DNA from: Chengkuizengella sp. SCS-71B | GTDB lineage: Bacteria; Bacillota; Bacilli; Paenibacillales; KCTC-33759 | NCBI RefSeq assembly: GCF_040100845.1 | Contig: NZ_JAZHSH010000001.1 | Location: 3,332,501 to 3,396,500 of the forward strand | DNA: 64,000 bases | Direction of reading: 5' to 3' | In this document: piece by piece, positions 27,664 through 37,190 of the stretch | Layout of the letters: every line of letters starts with the position of its first letter | How positions within the stretch are numbered: position 1 is the first letter of the stretch | Notes under the pieces: model-generated | What the model was told of the DNA's origin: nothing | Seen by the model: the letters and a program-made list of their open reading frames with translations, nothing else | Databases searched by the model: none | Made by a program: the position numbers and the translations under genes

Positions 27664-28335
27664 TTAACCGATTTGTATCTGAATTGATTCTAATGTTGAT
27701 AAAGCAAAGGATTCATCTGTAAAAGCTGTTAAAGCAAGGATAAATAATACGGATAAAATAACAAATACACCCATCCAAATGTAGGAAGACACTCTTTGCG
27801 CTCTAGGTCCTACTGTAATTCCCCAGCTAACTAGGAAAGACCACATTCCATTACTGAAGTGGAATGAAGCTGAAATGATCCCTACGATATACAATCCAAA
27901 ATATAAAGGATTTGAAACAATTTCATGATACATATGAGATCCAAGATCTTCGTGACCAATGTTACCCAAAGCTACTTGCAATCTAGTTTGTGAAAAATGC
28001 CATACTACGAAAATCAAAGTAATTACACCCGTAATTCTTTGCCACATAAACATATGATTACGAATATATCCATAATTGTTCACGTTATGTTTAGCTTGGA
28101 ATGCGATATACAAGCCATAAACACCGTGATACAATAACGGAAGCCAAATCCCAAAAATTTCAAGAAATAAAACTAAAGGTAAACCGTTCAGCCATAATAC
28201 CTGCTCAATAAACCCTTCCTTGCCAGCACTAAAAGCTTCATAATTCGTAAGCATATGTTCTACTAAGAAAAGTCCCAGTGGAATCACACCCAAGAGGGAA
28301 TGTAACTTACGAGAATAGAATGAATTTAATTTCAT
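27664..28335 (-). CDS. sdhC: Succinate dehydrogenase cytochrome b558 subunit
   Basis: 223 residues with five membrane helices; binds the haems and quinone of the Bacillus-type complex II. Conserved His in RKLHSLLGVIPLGLFLVEH, LYHGVYG, VWHFSQT and SFHFSNGMWSF serve as probable haem ligands. ATG 28335 is chosen because AAAGGAG lies 13 nt upstream, overlapping the earlier in-frame ATG 28356, which has no ribosome site. First gene of sdhCAB, divergent from a LysR gene. Confidence 0.94.
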   Translation of the reverse strand: MKLNSFYSRKLHSLLGVIPLGLFLVEHMLTNYEAFSAGKEGFIEQVLWLNGLPLVLFLEIFGIWLPLLYHGVYGLYIAFQAKHNVNNYGYIRNHMFMWQRITGVITLIFVVWHFSQTRLQVALGNIGHEDLGSHMYHEIVSNPLYFGLYIVGIISASFHFSNGMWSFLVSWGITVGPRAQRVSSYIWMGVFVILSVLFILALTAFTDESFALSTLESIQIQIG

Positions 28336-28516
28336 GTTCCAGTGTTCTCCTTTCATCCTGCGTCGCCATAAATAATTTAGTTTCTACCATTTCAATTTTT
28401 ATTCATGTTATCGTAAATAATTAGACACAATTATTATATTACAACTTTATAGCTTATAATGGAAGTGCATTTATTTTATAATTAATTATAACAAAACTGC
28501 ATAAAGGAATGATTCT

Positions 28517-29410
28517 ATGGAAATCATGCATATGTTCTCAGCCGTAGTTGAGGAAGCTAGTCTTAATCAGGCAGCCAAAAAATTAAATATTTCCCAACCC
28601 GCATTATCTAGAAAAATTAGTAAGTTTGAAGAACAATTGGGTGTTTCTTTATTTAACAGAAAAGGCAATCGTCTCAAACTCACTCCAATAGGATTCATTA
28701 CTTATGAGTATGCCCTTGAAATGGTTGAATTAGATAAAAAATTTCAAAAAGCAGTATTAGATTATAAAAATGGGACTAAAAAAAGCATTACAATCGGAGC
28801 CAGTTTAACTACGCTGCAATCTACTTTACCTGATCTGATACAACTCATAACAAAGGATTCACCTGAAACGGATATTAAAGCAATTACAGGAAAAACACAC
28901 GAAATCTTAACACTGGTGAAAAAGGATAGAGTGGATTTTGGATTAGTTGCTTCCAAAGTGGAAGATAAGGACATCCATTGTGAACCTTTATTTGATGATT
29001 ATTTAAAGCTTGTCATTCCAAAAGAACACGAATTGTCAAAGCAAAAATTGATCAATACAGAAGATTTAAATAATTTACCTATGATTCTATTTTCTAAAGG
29101 TACTTTATATCGCATATTAATGGAAGAGTTATTTCATCATTATAAAGTATATCCAGAAATCAAAATGGAAATTGATTCATTTGAAGCTATTTTACGTTTA
29201 GTTTCAACTCTCAGAGCTGCAACATTATTGCCACACTCTTATTTGCGTGAAAGTTTACTTGAAGATAACAACCTTATGGTTGTCAATTTAGAAGAATTAA
29301 AGCAAACAATGAGAACAACCTCGTTAATTTATAAAAATTGGGATTCACTTGATCCTACAACTCAAAATTGGATTCAAAAAGTAAAAATGCAATATTTAAC
29401 AAAACTTTGA
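28517..29410 (+). CDS. LysR-family transcriptional regulator next to sdhCAB
   Basis: 297 residues. HTH at about 3-60 (EEASLNQAAKKLNISQPALSRKISKFEEQLGVSLFNRKGNR), then a ligand-binding domain (SITIGASLTTLQSTLPDL, DFGLVASKVEDKD, LVIPKEHEL). It starts at ATG 28517 with AAAGGAATG upstream. It is divergently placed 160 bp from sdhC, which suggests, but does not prove, control of succinate dehydrogenase by a citric-acid-cycle intermediate, as in the related CcpC/CitR regulators. Confidence 0.88.
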   Translation: MEIMHMFSAVVEEASLNQAAKKLNISQPALSRKISKFEEQLGVSLFNRKGNRLKLTPIGFITYEYALEMVELDKKFQKAVLDYKNGTKKSITIGASLTTLQSTLPDLIQLITKDSPETDIKAITGKTHEILTLVKKDRVDFGLVASKVEDKDIHCEPLFDDYLKLVIPKEHELSKQKLINTEDLNNLPMILFSKGTLYRILMEELFHHYKVYPEIKMEIDSFEAILRLVSTLRAATLLPHSYLRESLLEDNNLMVVNLEELKQTMRTTSLIYKNWDSLDPTTQNWIQKVKMQYLTKL

Positions 29411-29484
29411 AATGTAAAATAGAAGAAATTATTAGAAAAATATGATATTCTAAAATTCAGTTGACTGAAAAGGAGATTAAGTAT

Positions 29485-31080
29485 ATGGAACAAAGTCATT
29501 CTACTCGTAATGTTGTTATTATTGCATTAATCAGTTTTCTCATCTTTCTATTTATGAATATTTTACCATCTGAAAACAATGATGAAGTACTTCTTAATAA
29601 TGAAAAAACAATCAGTAAAGAACAAGCTGAAGAAAGTGCCTTGCAGTTTTTAGTTGATCATTTTAATGTAGATGTAAATCAAGCAGAAACACTTCTTACG
29701 TTTCAAACTCATAAACAGTTGGGTGGATATCTGCAAAAAAATGATCTCGTTTCAGATTATAAAAAGCAGTTTGGAGACTCAAGCCCTATTGATTACTTTC
29801 AAATTCAAGTGAATGATGCCACACAAAAATACTTAGTTGATGTACATATGACAAGTGGGAATGTGCTTGGATGGAAAACAATGAATGGAAATATAAATAC
29901 TGATAAAATGGAGCAGCAGGAGATCGCAGAATTATTTTTAATCGAACAAGGATATAACATCAACAATTTTTACTTATTGCCTCAAGATGAAAACGAAATG
30001 AACAACTATGTGTTTGAAAGTTATGAGCAAGGTGTAGCAGAAGCAAAATTACAGCTGCATACAGTGGTCGAAGCAGATCAAGTAATTTCGTTTAATAAAA
30101 CCTTCTCTATTCCAGAATCCTTTGTAAGTTGGATGGAAAAGCAAGACAGACAAGCTACAATAATGTCTGTTTTAATGATTGTATTCAATGTTATATTTGG
30201 AATTATTGCTTTGATCATCTCCATAGTTTTAAGAAAACATATTTCTTTCAGCAAAGGGATCTTACTTACACTAGCATTTCTTGCTATTTACACGATCACC
30301 AATATTAATATGTATCCTGTCAATCTAGCGATGTTTCCAGAAGAAAGTAATCGTATAGCGATAATAATGATGGTTGTATCCATTATTATTTATGCCTTAC
30401 TAAGTGTTATTATTTATTTTACATCCGTTTCAGCTGATGGCCTCTGGAAAAATAGAAGTGAAAAACTTTGGCCAAATAGAAAAAATCCAGAATACGGTAA
30501 CCATGTAATAAAAGCAATGGGGTATGGGTATTTATTTGCTTTCATTATATTAGCAGTTCAAAGTATATTTTATTTCATCGGAGAAACTTTTTTTGATGTA
30601 TGGTCAGTAAGTGACGTTACTTTCTCACCATATAACTTATTGATGCCTGGTTTAATGCCACTCATCGCATGGGCAGCCGCCATTTCCGAGGAAATAATTT
30701 ATCGCTGGTTTGGAATTCCATTATTCAAAAAAATTTTTAGAAGTACGATAGTGTCTATCATTTTAACAAGCATGGTCTGGGCAATTGGACACATGGCATA
30801 TCCAATTTACCCCGCATACACTCGTTTCATAGAAGTCACTATTATAGGTCTTATATTTGGTTATATATTTTTAAAATTCGGATTCATGGCAGCTGTTTTT
30901 GCTCATGCTATTGTGGACAGTATTTTATTTTCACTTCAGCTTATATACTTTGATTTTACTAAATACGCATTATTATCATTATTTTATATGGTGTTACCAG
31001 CTATTATTGCTTATTTTATGTTTAAGTTCCATCAAAGATTTAAGAGGAACTATTCTGATCCTCCCGAAGAGATGTCATAA
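29485..31080 (+). CDS. CPBP-family intramembrane metalloprotease
   Basis: 531 residues. N-terminal helix (about 8-25), a long extracytoplasmic region with two PepSY-like segments ([38 protein letters not shown]), then at least eight membrane helices. The CPBP/CAAX-protease motifs are in the last third: [13 protein letters not shown], then GHMAYPIYP and [11 protein letters not shown], giving the Glu-Glu, His and His/Asp metal site. ATG 29485 has AAAAGGAG 9 nt upstream. Its last 41 bp overlap the end of uvrC on the other strand. Confidence 0.87.
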   Translation: MEQSHSTRNVVIIALISFLIFLFMNILPSENNDEVLLNNEKTISKEQAEESALQFLVDHFNVDVNQAETLLTFQTHKQLGGYLQKNDLVSDYKKQFGDSSPIDYFQIQVNDATQKYLVDVHMTSGNVLGWKTMNGNINTDKMEQQEIAELFLIEQGYNINNFYLLPQDENEMNNYVFESYEQGVAEAKLQLHTVVEADQVISFNKTFSIPESFVSWMEKQDRQATIMSVLMIVFNVIFGIIALIISIVLRKHISFSKGILLTLAFLAIYTITNINMYPVNLAMFPEESNRIAIIMMVVSIIIYALLSVIIYFTSVSADGLWKNRSEKLWPNRKNPEYGNHVIKAMGYGYLFAFIILAVQSIFYFIGETFFDVWSVSDVTFSPYNLLMPGLMPLIAWAAAISEEIIYRWFGIPLFKKIFRSTIVSIILTSMVWAIGHMAYPIYPAYTRFIEVTIIGLIFGYIFLKFGFMAAVFAHAIVDSILFSLQLIYFDFTKYALLSLFYMVLPAIIAYFMFKFHQRFKRNYSDPPEEMS

Positions 31081-32887
31081 TCTCACCAGCTAGTTTATCT
31101 CCAATTCCGAGGGGTTTGAAATCTTCTAAAGATGCCTCTCGGATTTTTTTTAATGATCCGAAGTGTTTTAATAATTTCTTCCTTCTTTTTTCCCCGACGC
31201 CAGGAATGGAATCAAGCTGTGATGCAACCATCGATTTACTTCTAGATTGTCTATGGAATGTAATTGCAAATCGGTGCACTTCTTCTTGAATTCTTTGCAG
31301 TAAATAAAATTCTTGCTGATCGCGTGGAATAGGAATGATTTCTGGTGGATTTCCAACCATAAGCTGAGCCGTTTTATGTTTTTCATCTTTCACCAAACCA
31401 CAAACAGGAATAAATAATCCTAACTCATCCTCTAAAATTTCAATCGCTGCTGATATTTGTCCTTTTCCTCCGTCAACTATGATTAAATCGGGTAATGGTA
31501 TGTTTTCTTTTAAAACCCTTTCGTATCTTCTTCTAACAACTTCTCGCATAGACCCGTAATCATCTGGTCCTTTTACTGTTTTAATTTTATATTTACGATA
31601 TTCTTTACGCTCAGGTTTACCATCTACAAAAACAACCATTGCGGATACAGGATTCGCACCCTGAATATTAGAATTATCAAAAGCTTCAATACGATGAATT
31701 GGTTCGGTACCTAGCCATTTCCCTAAATTTTCCACAGCTTTAGTTGTTCTTTCTTCATCTCTCTCAATCAATTTAAATTTTTCTTCTAATGCAATTTTTG
31801 CATTATCATTTGCCATTAGGACTGCCTGCTTTTTCAACCCACGTTTAGGTAAATGCACTTTTACTTTTAACCATGATTGTAAATCTTCTTTGATACTATC
31901 TTCTTCCTCAGCATTCATTTCTGTTTCAGTGCGATTAGGCAAAACGATCTCCTTGGGTAAAGCAGGGTTATCGCTATAGTATTGAGTTATAAAAGAAATG
32001 AAGTCCTCATAAGCCTCGCCATAATATGGGAACCTGGAAGCATGGCGCTCAATCATTTTTCCTTGCCTTACATATAAAATTTGTACACACATCCAACCTT
32101 TGTCAACTGCAAATCCGAATACATCTCGATCTATATTATCTTTCATTGTAATTTTTTGTTGTTCCATTAATACTTCAATGTGCTTAATCTGATCTCTATA
32201 TTCCTTGGCTTTTTCAAATTGAAGTTGTTCTGCTGCATCGTGCATTTGTTTTATTAATTCAACCTTGATTTGTTCGTGTCCACCATTTAAAAACTTGGTT
32301 ATTTCATGAACCATTTCTTCATATTGTTTCTGATCTACTTTATATTCACATGGTGCTACACATTGCCCTAAATGATAGTATAAACAAACTTTGTCAGGTA
32401 TCGTTTTACATTTTCGTAAAGGATATAAACGATCCAACAACTTTTTTGTTTGCTGTGCAGCAAATGCACTAGGGTAAGGACCAAAATATTTACCTTTATC
32501 TTTTAAGACTTTTCTTGTGACCTCTAATCTTGGATGCGTATCGTTCGTAATTTTAATATACGGATACGTTTTGTCATCCTTTAAAATAACATTGTAGCGT
32601 GGATGATGTTCTTTAATTAAATTACATTCCAAAATAAGTGCTTCTTTATTACTTGAAGTAACAATATATTCAAAGTCTTCAATTAGACTCACTAGTTTTT
32701 GGGTCTTTGCATCATGACTTCCTGAAAAATATGATCTGACTCTATTTTTTAAAACCTTTGCTTTCCCTATATAAATAATATCTCCATTACCATTTTTCAT
32801 TAAATAACATCCAGGTTGGTCAGGAAGCAGTGAAAGTTTATGTTTTATTTTTTCTAAAATTTTTTGTCTGTTTTCTAACTCACTCAT
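31040..32887 (-). CDS. uvrC: Excinuclease ABC subunit C
   Basis: 615 residues. It cuts DNA on both sides of a lesion in nucleotide excision repair with UvrA and UvrB. The N-terminal GIY-YIG nuclease is seen in [21 protein letters not shown] (20-40), a UVR motif at about 200-235 ([14 protein letters not shown]), the RNase-H-like nuclease with [21 protein letters not shown] and [10 protein letters not shown], and C-terminal helix-hairpin-helix [19 protein letters not shown] and [12 protein letters not shown]. It shares strand with trxA, its usual neighbour, which is 9 kb upstream behind an island. Confidence 0.97.
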   Translation of the reverse strand: MSELENRQKILEKIKHKLSLLPDQPGCYLMKNGNGDIIYIGKAKVLKNRVRSYFSGSHDAKTQKLVSLIEDFEYIVTSSNKEALILECNLIKEHHPRYNVILKDDKTYPYIKITNDTHPRLEVTRKVLKDKGKYFGPYPSAFAAQQTKKLLDRLYPLRKCKTIPDKVCLYYHLGQCVAPCEYKVDQKQYEEMVHEITKFLNGGHEQIKVELIKQMHDAAEQLQFEKAKEYRDQIKHIEVLMEQQKITMKDNIDRDVFGFAVDKGWMCVQILYVRQGKMIERHASRFPYYGEAYEDFISFITQYYSDNPALPKEIVLPNRTETEMNAEEEDSIKEDLQSWLKVKVHLPKRGLKKQAVLMANDNAKIALEEKFKLIERDEERTTKAVENLGKWLGTEPIHRIEAFDNSNIQGANPVSAMVVFVDGKPERKEYRKYKIKTVKGPDDYGSMREVVRRRYERVLKENIPLPDLIIVDGGKGQISAAIEILEDELGLFIPVCGLVKDEKHKTAQLMVGNPPEIIPIPRDQQEFYLLQRIQEEVHRFAITFHRQSRSKSMVASQLDSIPGVGEKRRKKLLKHFGSLKKIREASLEDFKPLGIGDKLAGEIMTSLREDQNSSS

Positions 32888-33081
32888 CCTTCTCTCCCCC
32901 TCAAGAACCCATTATATATAAGAAAATTCCCTATCTGTCACCATTCGGAGATGTCCTTATGACAAAGGTAAATTCCCTGCCTCATTTAGTTAAGTACATA
33001 TGTTTCTATTCTTCTAATCATATCACAAAGTTCATTCACTTTCAGCGGGGTTTTACCCAACACTTAGAATCTTAGGATATG

Positions 33082-33113
33082 AAAACCATAGGCAAAAATT
33101 CACCTATGGTTTT
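33082..33113 (-). terminator. Hairpin terminator ending the pseudoprotease gene cluster
   Basis: AAAACCATAGG/CCTATGGTTTT, 10-nt loop; on the minus strand followed by the short TTTTC. Confidence 0.6.
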
Positions 33114-33143
33114 ATAAAAGTCGCTATATAATATGCTTCATTA

Positions 33144-34130
33144 CTATAGATATAACTTCGGAACAAGCTGCTCGAACGTGAAATGGATTTTTGAAAGCGG
33201 GCTGTTCTTTAGAGAGCTGCTGTATCGATCTGAAACCTGATGTTGCACAAACAAACCATCCCCTTCATTCACAGCAGATAATGTACCGTTGTCTCTATAA
33301 TTACCCATAAATATGATAGTATCTCCTGTTTGTAAATATCTCAGGTTATTATCGGTAGAAATATCTCCGCCTTCGTCACTGCCAGATTGATGAATCTCTA
33401 CCTCATGCGGATCAGCTAATTTCCCTTTGAATTTTTGATCTACTCTTATTCTATAACCCATCCAATGATTATCATCATCTTTGCGAATGTGCGGCTTCTC
33501 TATTACTTTCCCTGTGAATGCGACATCAGCAGCGTCAAAGATATCAGGAGTGTAATAATTTTGAGTATCGTCTTTGTACTTTAGATGTGAATATTGAATC
33601 CCATTACGACCACCAATACCCCCTGATTCCCCTGGTTTAGCTGAATATAATTCCACAACAGCTTTAAGATCTTCATATGTTGGTTTAGATAATTCAAATT
33701 CATTTCCTGCTGAATATGCTACTGGATACATAACTGATCTAGTATTACTGGAATCTAAACCCATTGCATGTCCTATGGCTTGCATTGCAACTAGAATTAG
33801 TCGCTCTTCTTCTGTATCTTCATCAAAGAAAAAAGAAGCATAACTTTCTTTAATTTTATAATCATCATATTCGACTTGAGTTTCAGTAAAAAAAGTACCC
33901 TCTATTTTGGAATTTTCTACATTTAGAATCAAATTTGCCTTTGTAATTTTAACTTTTTCAAATTTTAAACCATTAAATTCCAATAAATTTAGCGAATCTT
34001 CCCATGCATTAATAGCACCATTCCAAATTTTTTTTTGGTCATCAGTCACATTTCTATGAAAAGCATATTTGATTATACCTTTCTTCTTCTTATCATAATA
34101 TCTATATTTAAAATGTGTCGTAGGCATCAC
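33144..34130 (-). CDS. Metzincin-like pseudoprotease with NTR/TIMP-like C-terminal domain, paralogue 1
   Basis: 328 residues, no signal peptide or membrane segment. Residues 1-165 follow the matrixin pattern: a strand INAWEDSLNLLEF, then the zinc-helix region MQAIGHAMGLDSS (116-128) and Met-turn SVMYP (132-136), then YEDLKAVVELYSAKPG. In the HExxHxxGxxH motif the first His is Gln117, the catalytic Glu is Ala118, and only His121 remains, so it should be catalytically dead. Residues 195-325 form a beta-rich domain (DVAFTGKVIEKPHI, VDQKFKGKLADPHEVEIHQSG, YLQTGDTIIFMGNY) resembling NTR/TIMP-like modules. It is the most diverged of four paralogues and lacks the C-terminal cysteine tail. It has no copy of the shared promoter; it follows paralogue 2. 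Confidence 0.65.
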   Translation of the reverse strand: MMPTTHFKYRYYDKKKKGIIKYAFHRNVTDDQKKIWNGAINAWEDSLNLLEFNGLKFEKVKITKANLILNVENSKIEGTFFTETQVEYDDYKIKESYASFFFDEDTEEERLILVAMQAIGHAMGLDSSNTRSVMYPVAYSAGNEFELSKPTYEDLKAVVELYSAKPGESGGIGGRNGIQYSHLKYKDDTQNYYTPDIFDAADVAFTGKVIEKPHIRKDDDNHWMGYRIRVDQKFKGKLADPHEVEIHQSGSDEGGDISTDNNLRYLQTGDTIIFMGNYRDNGTLSAVNEGDGLFVQHQVSDRYSSSLKNSPLSKIHFTFEQLVPKLYL

Positions 34131-34213
34131 CGGATCATCCTTTCTGGAATATTAACTTTGGATCTTTTGAATCAAATCAATATGTAATCGTTAAAAAAAG
34201 AATTATTTTTACA

Positions 34214-34240
34214 GTGGAAGCGACTTCATTTAGTCGCTTC
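34214..34240 (-). terminator. Strong hairpin between paralogues 2 and 1
   Basis: GGAAGCGACT / AGTCGCTTCC, a perfect 10-bp stem with a 6-nt loop and no U-run. A related word (GGAAGCGACTTTTTG) occurs near 35552 behind the deleted copy. It may stabilise or partly stop the transcript. Confidence 0.5.
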
Positions 34241-34287
34241 CTGATTTCTACTTTCTTTACTTCTCATTCCTTCATTAAGGAATAAAT

Positions 34288-35331
34288 TTAACATTTGCAC
34301 CTTCGATGGCATCCAAGAAGTTGATCTAAACTAAATTGAACATTGGAAAGTGGACTACCTTCAAGAGAACTAACGAATCGATCTGAACCTAGATGTTTTA
34401 CAAATAAGCCATCCCCTTCATTCACAGCAGATAATATACCGTTTTCTTTATAATTACCCATAAAAACGATGGAATCTCCAGCTTGTAAGTATCTCAGATT
34501 ATGAAGAGCAGGTATGTTCCCGCCTTCGTCACTGCCATATTGGTGAATCTCTACCTCATACGGATCCGCTAATTTTCCCTTTACTTTATGATCTACTCTT
34601 ACTTTATAAGTCATCCAATAATCTTCATCTTGTTTGAAAATATTTTTCTTCTCTTTTACTATCCCCATAAATACGAGATCAGCAGTATAAAAAACATCTT
34701 GAGGGTTGAAATAAACATTTTCTTCAAAAATAAAATAAGATGGATATCCATCATATGCTACACTGTCACCCAGAGTAGCATCCCCAGGAGCTTTTCCATA
34801 AATATGTTGAACTTGCTCAATCTCTTCTCTACTAGGTTGTTCTGGTAGTAAAAATTGTCCATTTCGAAATGTATGATCTCTCATAATTGGTTCATAATTC
34901 TCTTCTCCTTCTACACGTAATAAACTAAGTACATTCCCTATTGCATTTAATGCAATTGAATTAAGTCTAACTTGATAATCCTTTAATCTAGGTTCCATTA
35001 AATAATTTTTATTAAAAGTAATAGTTGTTGAAATTACAGTTGATGCTTCTACAACATAATCAGTTTTTTCTATCCAATGGTGATTTCTATCATCAAACTT
35101 TATACGTAAATTGATGCTTTGATCATTCCCATTATGTATTTCTTCAAAACCTACGTAATCATATAATTCTTCTTTCCACTTTGCTATAGCAGCATTGAAA
35201 TTATCTTTGAATTTTAGACCTGAATCTGGCGGTGTATATACAGAATCTTCAAAATAATACTTTATCTCAGCTTTAAAATTTGTTTGAGATACTGCTGGAT
35301 ATCTCATATTGTAAAATGGTGTATATGGCAT
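34288..35331 (-). CDS. Metzincin-like pseudoprotease with NTR/TIMP-like C-terminal domain, paralogue 2
   Basis: 347 residues. The matrixin-like half shows TITFNKNYL, LNAIGNVLSL (128-137) and Met-turn region EPIMRD (147-152), then SREEIEQVQHIYGKAPG. All zinc-binding positions of HExxHxxGxxH are replaced (Asn129-Ala130, Asn133). The C-terminal half (about 210-345) is nearly identical to those of paralogues 3 and 4: LVFMGKVKEKKNI, VDHKVKGKLADPYEVEIHQY, YLQAGDSIVFMGNYKENG, ending in the Cys cluster GCHRRCKC. ATG 35331 has AGAAAGGATG upstream. It sits behind the shared promoter but without the hairpin leader. Confidence 0.68.
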   Translation of the reverse strand: MPYTPFYNMRYPAVSQTNFKAEIKYYFEDSVYTPPDSGLKFKDNFNAAIAKWKEELYDYVGFEEIHNGNDQSINLRIKFDDRNHHWIEKTDYVVEASTVISTTITFNKNYLMEPRLKDYQVRLNSIALNAIGNVLSLLRVEGEENYEPIMRDHTFRNGQFLLPEQPSREEIEQVQHIYGKAPGDATLGDSVAYDGYPSYFIFEENVYFNPQDVFYTADLVFMGIVKEKKNIFKQDEDYWMTYKVRVDHKVKGKLADPYEVEIHQYGSDEGGNIPALHNLRYLQAGDSIVFMGNYKENGILSAVNEGDGLFVKHLGSDRFVSSLEGSPLSNVQFSLDQLLGCHRRCKC

Positions 35332-35380
35332 AACACTTCATCCTTTCTAGAATAGTATTGATAAATTTTCTTCTCCATAT

Positions 35381-35410
35381 ATAAAGTCTCTTTAAGACAT
35401 TGATAAGCAA
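35381..35410 (-). promoter_or_regulatory. Island promoter, copy in front of paralogue 2
   Basis: Minus strand TTGCTT (35410-35405), 18 bp, CTTTAT (35386-35381); the spacer contains TTAAAGAGA. The transcript start lies about 45 nt before the gene, with no room for the hairpin leader seen in other copies. Confidence 0.7.
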
Positions 35411-35906
35411 CCACGATCTCAAATAAAGGAGAGCATATATTACAACATGATTAACTCATAAAACCTTAATAACCTATTGCTCCCTCATTCATACTTCATA
35501 ACTTTTATATAAAATGATTTACCATCCGAAAATAAAAAAGAAGGAAGCGACTTTTTGTAAAGTTACTCCCTTACATTTGAAAATATGCTAGTATGTTTCC
35601 TGCCTTTTAAGCCCTTCCAAAACCTATCATCTTCCTTCAAACCTAGCGAAAGTATCTTACATAACCTTCCATCCTTTCTGAAATATACTTAATAATGCCT
35701 TCTTCGTTATTAATAACGATCACAAGGGATATACAGCATATTAGTCTACCCCAAACCAAATATGCTTTGTTGCATCTCTCTATATAAAGTATCTTTAAGA
35801 CATTGATAAGCAACCACGATAACCTATTACTCCCCATTTTATATTTCATAACTTTTATATAAAATGATTTGTTTTCTTTACTCCATTCCTTCACTAAGAA
35901 AGGCTT
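35411..35906 (-). pseudogene. Remnant of a deleted fifth paralogue, with its promoter and leader
   Basis: It contains a full promoter and hairpin leader (35718-35814) and the usual ribosome site AGAAAGGATGG before ATG 35662, but TAA follows at once and no coding body remains. Behind it come a terminator-like hairpin (around 35545-35575) and a second copy of the shared inter-gene sequence (TATATAAAAGTTATG and the TTAATAACCTATTGCTCCC region). The structure is what a deletion between repeats would leave. Apart from this the 575 bp between paralogues 3 and 2 hold no gene. Confidence 0.6.
35718..35814 (-). promoter_or_regulatory. Island promoter and hairpin leader of the deleted paralogue
   Basis: TTGCTT (35813-35808), 18 bp, CTTTAT (35789-35784), then the AGCATA...TATGCT hairpin with inner TGGTTT/AGACTA arms and loop GGGGT, ending TATATCCCTTGTGATC. 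Confidence 0.65.
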
Positions 35907-36941
35907 TTAACATTTGCAACCTCTATTACACCCTAGCAATTGATCTAAACTAAATTGAACATTGGAAAGTAGACTGCCTTCTAGAGAACTACTGTATCGA
36001 TCTAAACCTGGATGTTTTACAAATAAACCATCCCCTTCATTCACAGCAGATAATATACCGTTTTCTTTATAATTACCCATAAAAACGATGGAATCTCCAG
36101 CTTGTAAGTATCTCAGATTATGAAGAGCAGGTATGTTCCCGCCTTCGTCACTTCCATATTGGTGAATCTCTACCTCATACGGATCTGCTAATTTTCCCTT
36201 TACTTTATGATCTACTCTTGCTTTATATGTTATCCAATAATCTTCATCTTGTTTGACAATATGTTTCTTCTCTTTTACTTTCCCCATAAATACGAGTTCA
36301 GCTTCATCTGAGACATCGAAAGGATTGATAAATGTAGTATTAAAGGAGTAATTATTTCCTAATATATAAGTAATAATTCCGTCATCATTAGGGTTGTCTC
36401 CCGACGACTGTCCTGGAGGTTTGTTATATAGGTCATTACAAAGAAGAACATCTACTTCTGCAGGTTTAGAAGGCAAAACAAATTTATTATTGAAAAATGC
36501 ATAGTCATACATAATCGATCTTGTACCCAATACAATATTTCTAATTTCTCTATGTTTTAAACCCATCGAACATCCTATTGCATTCATTATTATTGAAGCA
36601 ACTCTTTTTTGTTTACCATTAGCTAAAATTGAATTTATTAAATTTAAATTTAATCTAATTGTACTTCTTTCAATTTCATACGTATCTTCATTATATTCAG
36701 TTGCTATTCTTGATATATAATCGTTATCATTCTCATCCAAGATAATTGTTAAAATAGATGTCATACCGTCATCACGATGTAAATCTATATTATTTATTCT
36801 CTTATTCCATTTCTCTTCCGCTAGTTTCAAAGCTTTAAAGAAGCCAAAATGCGCCTTATCACCGCCAAGCACTCTATATCTGATCTCAGATAAGAATCCA
36901 TCCTTATTTATTGGAAATCTTATATTGTAATACTCTGCCAT
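35907..36941 (-). CDS. Metzincin-like pseudoprotease with NTR/TIMP-like C-terminal domain, paralogue 3
   Basis: 344 residues. N-terminal half: IIMNAIGCSMGLKH (117-130), Met-turn SIMYD (142-146), AEVDVLLCNDLYNKPPG. In the zinc motif the first His is Asn120, Glu is Ala121, the second His is Cys124, and His130 remains. The C-terminal half is almost the same at DNA level as those of paralogues 2 and 4, while the N-terminal halves have diverged, which points to gene conversion or domain exchange. It ends in GCNRGCKC. ATG 36941 has AGAAAGGGTG upstream. Full promoter and leader. Confidence 0.68.
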   Translation of the reverse strand: MAEYYNIRFPINKDGFLSEIRYRVLGGDKAHFGFFKALKLAEEKWNKRINNIDLHRDDGMTSILTIILDENDNDYISRIATEYNEDTYEIERSTIRLNLNLINSILANGKQKRVASIIMNAIGCSMGLKHREIRNIVLGTRSIMYDYAFFNNKFVLPSKPAEVDVLLCNDLYNKPPGQSSGDNPNDDGIITYILGNNYSFNTTFINPFDVSDEAELVFMGKVKEKKHIVKQDEDYWITYKARVDHKVKGKLADPYEVEIHQYGSDEGGNIPALHNLRYLQAGDSIVFMGNYKENGILSAVNEGDGLFVKHPGLDRYSSSLEGSLLSNVQFSLDQLLGCNRGCKC

Positions 36942-36998
36942 AACATTTCACCCTTTCTAGTAAAAATTAAAGGTTATCTAGTTATCTACCTTGAACTA

Positions 36999-37097
36999 GA
37001 TCACAAGGGATATACAGCATAATGGTCTACCCCAAACCAAATATGCGCTTTGCTGCCTCTCTCTATATAAAGTCTCTTTAAGACATTGATAAGCAAC
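36999..37097 (-). promoter_or_regulatory. Island promoter and hairpin leader of paralogue 3
   Basis: TTGCTT (37096-37091), 18 bp, CTTTAT (37072-37067), then the leader hairpin AGCATA/TATGC (37016-37046) with GGTTT/AGACC inner stem, then TATATCCCTTGTGATC. Confidence 0.72.
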
Positions 37098-37190
37098 CAC
37101 GATAACCTATTACTCCCTCATTTTATATTTCATAACTTTTATATAAAATGATTTGTTTTCTTTACTCCATTCCTTCACTAAGAAAGGCTT

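Noticed and set aside
35643-35894. 83-codon minus-strand ORF across the deleted paralogue region
   Set aside because: It runs through the conserved promoter and hairpin leader, has no ribosome site, and the corresponding stretch in the other leaders is not open. It is a shadow of the leader.
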